A stretch of DNA of 10,168 nt, taken from the NCBI GenBank assembly GCA_026985685.1, contig JALSQA010000266.1, positions 1 through 10,168 on the forward strand. Direction: 5' to 3'. The position numbers and the translations under genes are program-made. Under the pieces are notes generated by a model. The model ran no database searches. It was not told the DNA's origin and worked only from the letters and a program-made list of their open reading frames with translations. Origin of the DNA: Campylobacterales bacterium. GTDB lineage: Bacteria; Campylobacterota; Campylobacteria; Campylobacterales; QNZT01. This document shows, one piece after another, positions 6,651-10,168 of this stretch. Position 1 is the stretch's first letter, and each line of letters begins with the position of its first letter.

Positions 6651-7367
6651 ATGGGAGCAGAAACATTAATCAAAAGTCACAAACAGTTCAAAAAAAAGTA
6701 TGGTAAAAAATATTCTTCACTTTTTCAACGTTTAGTTGATGAGGGACAAAGTCCTAAAACACTGTTTATAGCTTGTAGTGATTCACGTGTCGTACCAAAT
6801 CTCATCACTTATGCTAAGCCGGGTGATCTGTTTATCGCACGTAATATAGGCAACTTCGTACCTCCTTTTGATCCTGAGTCTGAAGCTTCTTCTACACCTG
6901 CTGTTATCGAGTATGCTTTGAGCGTTTTAAATGTAGATAATATTATTTTGTGTGGACATACAGACTGTGGTGCCTGTAAGAGTTTGCACAAAGATATCCC
7001 CTTGGATGATATAGAGATGACACACATTCGCAAATGGCTTCGTTTTGGAGAGAGTGCCAAAGAACAAGCTATCGCCTTTGTAGGTATCAAAGATAAAAAG
7101 ATGCTCTATCGTGCTACTGAGAAATTTAATGTCATCGAACAGTTGAAAAATCTTTTAACTTATCCTGCTGTCAAACGAAAAGTAGCAGAGGGTAAGATTT
7201 TTGTGCAAGGTTGGTACTATCATCTTGATAATGGTGAACTAGAGTATTTTGACCCTATCGAACACCGTTTTTTACCTGTTGAAACAGTTTTAGACAAGAT
7301 GGAGGCACAACAACAAGAATCTGATTCTGAACTTAATGAACAAGAGTTTAACGAAGCTGCACAATAA
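6651..7367 (+). CDS. Beta-class carbonic anhydrase
   Basis: Zinc enzyme interconverting CO2 and bicarbonate in the cytoplasm, supplying carboxylating enzymes and buffering pH. ATG 6651 has AAGGA seven bases upstream. The beta-class zinc and catalytic residues are all present: CSDSR (C42, D44, R46), ARNIGNFVPPF 63-73, TPAVIEYAL 82-90, and CGHTDCGAC with H103 and C106. GWYYHLDNGELEYFD (187-201) is the usual C-terminal strand region. At 238 residues it is slightly longer than many relatives; the excess is a glutamate/glutamine-rich tail (about 215-238) with no known role. It stands alone, with its own promoter and a strong terminator, and is divergent from the UbiB-like kinase gene. In an autotrophic campylobacterote it would serve carbon fixation by the reductive TCA cycle, which is inference. 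Confidence 0.95.
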   Translation: MGAETLIKSHKQFKKKYGKKYSSLFQRLVDEGQSPKTLFIACSDSRVVPNLITYAKPGDLFIARNIGNFVPPFDPESEASSTPAVIEYALSVLNVDNIILCGHTDCGACKSLHKDIPLDDIEMTHIRKWLRFGESAKEQAIAFVGIKDKKMLYRATEKFNVIEQLKNLLTYPAVKRKVAEGKIFVQGWYYHLDNGELEYFDPIEHRFLPVETVLDKMEAQQQESDSELNEQEFNEAAQ

Positions 7368-7382
7368 TATCCTTTTTATTTG

Positions 7383-7412
7383 GTAGCTTTAGTCAGACTA
7401 AAGCTACTTTTT
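7383..7412 (+). terminator. Rho-independent terminator of the carbonic anhydrase gene
   Basis: GTAGCTTTAG (7383-7392) pairs perfectly with CTAAAGCTAC (7398-7407) around a TCAGA loop and is followed by five T's (7408-7412). It begins 16 bases after the stop codon. Confidence 0.85.
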
Positions 7413-7512
7413 AAAGTACTTTCTCATTTAATTTTAACATTGTATATTCGATTAGTGTAAAAAAAAGCTCTATGGATTGTTTGATATGTGTTAAAATGTT
7501 TCTATTTGTCAT
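7411..7512 (-). CDS. Possible 33-residue small ORF, divergent from the S24 repressor
   Basis: A short minus-strand frame runs from ATG at 7512 to TAA at 7411, starting MTNRNILTHIKQ and ending LKLNEKVL. It is preceded by AAAGGA with six bases to the ATG, one of the better ribosome sites in the window. The peptide would be basic at the front with a mostly hydrophobic, aromatic middle (ELFFTLIEYTML, residues 15-26), so amphipathic or weakly membrane-seeking. A minus-strand TACAAT (7551-7546) could serve as -10. It is too short to identify, and a 34-codon open frame can arise by chance. I list it because of the ribosome site and because it fills an otherwise long gap next to a repressor gene. Confidence 0.35.
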   Translation of the reverse strand: MTNRNILTHIKQSIELFFTLIEYTMLKLNEKVL

Positions 7513-7567
7513 GATATTTCCTTTTATATGTTTTTTTATGGACATATTGTAATATAAATATTTTTCA

Positions 7568-7576
7568 TGCTATAAT
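7568..7576 (+). promoter_or_regulatory. Extended -10 promoter of the S24 repressor gene
   Basis: TGCTATAAT is a perfect extended -10 element, predicting transcription from about 7583, 35 bases before ATG 7618. A strong AAGGAG (7607-7612) precedes the start codon by five bases. Confidence 0.6.
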
Positions 7577-7578
7577 AA

Positions 7579-7595
7579 TATTTCAAATTGAAATA
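7579..7595. promoter_or_regulatory. 17-bp palindrome on the repressor's transcription start, probable auto-operator
   Basis: TATTTCAA-A-TTGAAATA is a perfect inverted repeat with 8-bp arms, three bases downstream of the -10 and covering the predicted start point. Dimeric CI/LexA-type repressors commonly bind such sites in their own promoters, so negative autoregulation is a reasonable inference. Confidence 0.5.
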
Positions 7596-7617
7596 AAAAT
7601 ATTTTAAAGGAGATGCT

Positions 7618-8274
7618 ATGTTTGATTTTAAAGCAGTTTTACCCAAGATAAAAGATATTCTCTCAAAAGAGGTAGGAAATAAAAAAGTATTTGACAAAGA
7701 TGTCGCAGATGCATTGGGTATCAACCAGCTTACCTTTGCAACGATGAAAAACAGAGGAAAAGTTCCTTTTGAAGAGGTACTTAATTTTTGTGCTAAAAGA
7801 AAGATTTCTATCAATTGGCTTTTTTATGATCAAGCCACTAGAAGTTTAGAATCAGAAACAGAAAAGTATGCCAATGTTCGATATTTTGGAGATATATATG
7901 CTAGTGCAGGTGGTGGTGCTTTTAACTATGAAGCTGAACATGATGTGATATCTTTAGATCCTCATATGGTTGATCGACTTGGTGGTGAAAGAGAGATGAA
8001 AAATATCGACTCTATCAATGTCCTTGGTGATTCTATGGAACCTACTTTTAAAGACGGTGATATCATCTTTATAAACCGTACTATGGATGATATTCGCAAA
8101 GGTGGTGTATTTGTAGTGTCTACTCCGATTGGGCTTTTTGTTAAACGTCTCTCTTTAAAAAGTGATGGAACGTTGGATTTGATTTCTGACAATACCCAGT
8201 ACAGTGTAGAATCTGTACCTATGGAAAATGTTGAAATTATAGGAAAAGTTGTTGGAAGTATGAGTGGTATGTAA
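7618..8274 (+). CDS. CI/LexA-type transcriptional repressor with S24 self-cleavage domain
   Basis: Predicted DNA-binding repressor of 218 residues. Residues about 8-70 form a phage CI-type helix-turn-helix domain: DKDVADALGINQLTFATMKNR (27-46 core) and the family-typical ending SINWLFY (64-70). Residues about 88-215 form a LexA/UmuD-like S24 peptidase domain. It has a candidate Ala97-Gly98 cleavage site in YASAGGG, the nucleophile Ser139 in GDSMEPTF, and the general base Lys176 in FVKRL, all present and in normal spacing. Such proteins cut themselves when stimulated by RecA filaments, relieving repression. The gene has its own promoter, an operator-like palindrome and a terminator, and no phage genes are visible around it. 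The N-terminal domain is CI-like, not the winged helix of LexA. It could be a domesticated phage repressor or a stand-alone stress regulator; its target genes are not evident here apart from probable self-control. Confidence 0.9.
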   Translation: MFDFKAVLPKIKDILSKEVGNKKVFDKDVADALGINQLTFATMKNRGKVPFEEVLNFCAKRKISINWLFYDQATRSLESETEKYANVRYFGDIYASAGGGAFNYEAEHDVISLDPHMVDRLGGEREMKNIDSINVLGDSMEPTFKDGDIIFINRTMDDIRKGGVFVVSTPIGLFVKRLSLKSDGTLDLISDNTQYSVESVPMENVEIIGKVVGSMSGM

Positions 8275-8318
8275 ATCATGGTGCGGTAATAATAAAGGAA
8301 CCATGATTTACTTTTTTT
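8271..8318 (+). terminator. Strong terminator of the S24 repressor gene
   Basis: A perfect 12-bp stem (GTAAATCATGGT at 8271-8282 with ACCATGATTTAC at 8300-8311), a 17-base loop, and seven T's (8312-8318). The TAA stop codon of the repressor (8272-8274) lies inside the left arm. There is no T-run in the minus direction, so it serves only the repressor side. Confidence 0.88.
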
Positions 8319-8322
8319 GATT

Positions 8323-8811
8323 TTATTCAGAAACGATTTGGATAGTATTGATTTTGTCTTGACCTTCTATGGAGTCTAGTACAGCCATGCTATCTGTATC
8401 AGTTGGATCTATACCGCCAAATACAGTATGTACACCATCTAAATGAGGACAAGGTACAAAACAGATAAAAAACTGACTTCCACCTGTGTTTGGTCCGGCA
8501 TGTGCCATAGATAGTGTACCTTTCTCATGTTTATGAACATTTGTGCTTGTTTCACATTTGATAGCCCATCCTGGACCACCTGTACCAGTACCTGTCGGGC
8601 AACCTCCTTGAGCCATAAAACCTGGTATAACACGATGAAAATTTAAGTTGTCATAAAATCCTTCATTTGCCAAATGTGCAAAGTTAGCAACTGTATTTGG
8701 TGCTTCATCTTTGTATAATTTTAATTTCATATCACCTTTATTGGTTTTGATGATTGCATAGTTTACATCTTTTAGTGCTTCTTGTGAGATATCATACTCT
8801 TTTAAAGACAT
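8323..8811 (-). CDS. Cyclophilin-type peptidyl-prolyl cis-trans isomerase
   Basis: Speeds proline cis-trans isomerisation during protein folding. At 162 residues and without a signal peptide it is the cytoplasmic single-domain form. ATG 8811 has AAGGA seven bases upstream. Cyclophilin motifs: FHRVIPGFMAQGG 58-70 (catalytic R60, F65, M66, Q68), MAHAGPNTGGSQFFI 102-116, and HLDGVHTVFG 123-132. The tryptophan that binds cyclosporin in human CypA is His123 here, as is common in bacterial members. The start regions of this gene and the downstream dihydroorotase-like gene face each other across about 95 bases. It is the PpiB-like type, but I do not assign a symbol because several paralogues usually exist. 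Confidence 0.95.
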   Translation of the reverse strand: MSLKEYDISQEALKDVNYAIIKTNKGDMKLKLYKDEAPNTVANFAHLANEGFYDNLNFHRVIPGFMAQGGCPTGTGTGGPGWAIKCETSTNVHKHEKGTLSMAHAGPNTGGSQFFICFVPCPHLDGVHTVFGGIDPTDTDSMAVLDSIEGQDKINTIQIVSE

Positions 8812-8842
8812 TGTTTATCCTTTTAAAATAATTTAGAGTGAG

Positions 8843-8848
8843 ATTATA
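8843..8848 (-). promoter_or_regulatory. -10 element of the cyclophilin gene
   Basis: On the minus strand this reads TATAAT, 31 bases before the ATG at 8811. No clear -35 is present. The plus strand of the same spot reads TATAGT (8845-8850), so divergent promoters may overlap. Confidence 0.45.
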
Positions 8849-8872
8849 GTAAAAGTGCCTTTAAAGCAGCTC

Positions 8873-8878
8873 TATAGT
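8873..8878 (+). promoter_or_regulatory. Possible -10 element of the dihydroorotase-like gene
   Basis: TATAGT lies 28 bases before ATG 8907. The ten bases TATAGTAAAA occur twice (8845-8854 and 8873-8882), 28 bases apart, offering two possible start sites. Weak evidence. Confidence 0.3.
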
Positions 8879-8906
8879 AAAATTTTGTCCAAAGAGAGGT
8901 GTGATG

Positions 8907-10124
8907 ATGGTTTTGATCAAAAATGTAGTGATAGCTGGTTTGGGAGATGATAAGCAAGATATTTTACTCTCTGATGGAAAAATTAAATCTATTGGCAAAT
9001 CACTAGAACAAGATAGTATTGAAGAGGTAGTTGAAGCTGATGGATTAGTTGCTTTTCCAGGAATTGTTGATCTAAATGTCCGTATTCAAGATGACAGTCT
9101 AAATATAACAAATCTTCAAAATCTATACACAGCTACCAAAAAAGGTGGTGTTTCACACTTTGTCCTATCCCCAAGAACCAAACCTTTGATAGAAAATCAA
9201 ACTTTTAAAGCTTTACTTGCAGGAAAGTTAAAAGAAGATTTTCCCAATCTTGAACTTGCTATTAAAGCATTGAAAAATATCGAATGTACGAAGTTAAATA
9301 GTATAGCGACCATGGTAAAAAATGGTATATCTATAGTGCAGGAAAACTCAGATATCAATGGAAATTTATTACGTAGAATTTATGAATATAGTAAAATGCA
9401 TCAAAATCTATTTTTTGTATTTTGTGAAAACAAGATTTTAAATGATAGTGGAGTCATGAATGAAGGGGAAGTATCATTTAAATTAGGATTACCGGGTATT
9501 TCTAAGATAGGTGAGATTAGTGAAGTCGCAAAAGTTGCACAAATGAGCATGCATTATGATGTGCCGACACTTTTTCAGGCACTTTCAACCAGACGGGCAG
9601 TTAATCTTGTAGCAGATGCCAAAAAACGTTTTAACCAACTTTATGCTGAAGTATCTATCCATCACTTAGCTTTAGATGAAAGGGCCTGTGATGGTTTTAA
9701 TACTTATGCCAAAATAAATCCACCTCTTAGAAATTCTCAGGATAAAGATGAGTTGATTGAAAAATTAAAAGAAGGAAAGATAGATACACTAACAGCACTA
9801 CACTCACCAAAATCTGTTGTTTATAAAGATGTTGCTTTTTGCGAAGCTATGTATGGAATCGATATAATAGAAGATTATTTATCGCTATGTTATACATATT
9901 TGGTCAAAGAGGGGCATATTAGCTGGAGTAAACTTAGTGAATTAATTTCTAAAAATCCAGCCAAAATACTAAATAAAAAGAGTATAGGGGCTATAAAAGA
10001 GGGGTTTGATGCAAATATAATACTCTTTGATCCTTCTATTGGATATGAAGTTAAACGAAAAACTTCTCCATACGTTGGAAAAACATTATATGGTAAAATT
10101 ATAAGACATTTCTTTGCAAACTGA
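8907..10124 (+). CDS. pyrC2: Dihydroorotase-like protein, active site largely lost (PyrC2/PyrC' type)
   Basis: Amidohydrolase-fold protein of 405 residues related to class I dihydroorotases of pyrimidine synthesis. ATG 8907 was chosen because AGAGG (8895-8899) is seven bases away and it yields the typical MVLIKN start; ATG 8904 and GTG 8901 are in frame but too close. The fold is recognisable: a beta-sandwich start, PGIVDL 51-56, AEVSIHHLALDE 247-258, KINPPLR 269-275, NPAKIL 350-355, and IKEGFDANIILFD 363-375. Key ligands are missing: the HxH metal pair reads N57-V-R59, the HxE histidine is Phe172 (FVFCEN), and the late catalytic Asp of the DHAP motif is Leu298 (LHSPK). His252-His253 and the PPLR loop remain. 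Catalysis is therefore unlikely. Known inactive relatives (PyrC') assemble with aspartate transcarbamoylase, and I infer a similar structural role, although pyrB is not in the window. The symbol follows campylobacterial usage and is tentative. Confidence 0.85.
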   Translation: MVLIKNVVIAGLGDDKQDILLSDGKIKSIGKSLEQDSIEEVVEADGLVAFPGIVDLNVRIQDDSLNITNLQNLYTATKKGGVSHFVLSPRTKPLIENQTFKALLAGKLKEDFPNLELAIKALKNIECTKLNSIATMVKNGISIVQENSDINGNLLRRIYEYSKMHQNLFFVFCENKILNDSGVMNEGEVSFKLGLPGISKIGEISEVAKVAQMSMHYDVPTLFQALSTRRAVNLVADAKKRFNQLYAEVSIHHLALDERACDGFNTYAKINPPLRNSQDKDELIEKLKEGKIDTLTALHSPKSVVYKDVAFCEAMYGIDIIEDYLSLCYTYLVKEGHISWSKLSELISKNPAKILNKKSIGAIKEGFDANIILFDPSIGYEVKRKTSPYVGKTLYGKIIRHFFAN

Positions 10125-10133
10125 GAAAGTTTT

Positions 10134-10159
10134 ACTCAAAGCATATATGAGTTTGTTTT
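10134..10159 (+). terminator. Weak possible terminator after the dihydroorotase-like gene
   Basis: ACTCA (10134-10138) pairs with TGAGT (10148-10152) around a 9-base loop, followed by TTGTTTT. It is only a 5-bp stem, so this is tentative; the next gene lies beyond the window. Confidence 0.3.
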
Positions 10160-10168
10160 AAAAAGTTT

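Noticed and set aside
7618..8274. Prophage remnant as the explanation for the S24 repressor
   Set aside because: No integrase, structural, replication or attachment-site sequence is visible on either side, and the neighbours are housekeeping genes. It cannot be excluded as an old domesticated gene.

Overview
The window is AT-rich bacterial chromosome. It looks like a free-living member of Campylobacterota (Sulfurimonas/Sulfurovum-like). The support is the low-GC coding style, the family mix (a FIST/PAS/GGDEF/EAL receptor, a beta-carbonic anhydrase, a second dihydroorotase-like gene of the pyrC2 type) and the compact layout. This placement is inference from protein style, not from a marker gene. 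I see no tRNA, rRNA, CRISPR array, insertion sequence or phage structural gene.

Layout, left to right. (1) The 3' part of a large c-di-GMP signalling gene runs in from the left edge; its reading frame is open to base 2, so the real start lies outside. (2) After a hairpin and a probable promoter, three same-strand genes sit 4 and 11 bases apart: an unrecognised 185-residue protein, pyruvate kinase, and a small membrane-anchored amidase-like protein. (3) The amidase end overlaps by 11 bases the end of a convergent ABC1/UbiB-type atypical kinase. (4) That kinase gene is divergent from a beta-carbonic anhydrase gene across an AT-rich intergenic region holding a 17-bp palindrome; the anhydrase ends at a strong terminator. 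(5) A 250-base gap follows. It holds a possible 33-codon minus-strand ORF and the promoter plus operator-like palindrome of a CI/LexA-type S24 repressor, which ends in a strong terminator. (6) A cytoplasmic cyclophilin (minus strand) and a dihydroorotase-like gene (plus strand) are divergent. The dihydroorotase-like protein has lost most metal ligands.

Most genes are housekeeping: glycolysis, cell wall, CO2/bicarbonate balance, protein folding and pyrimidine synthesis. The points most worth a second look are the stand-alone self-cleaving-type repressor with its probable self-operator and a possible divergent micro-ORF; the pseudo-dihydroorotase; the UbiB-like kinase whose KxGQ motif reads KLAQ; and the unknown protein closely linked to pyruvate kinase.
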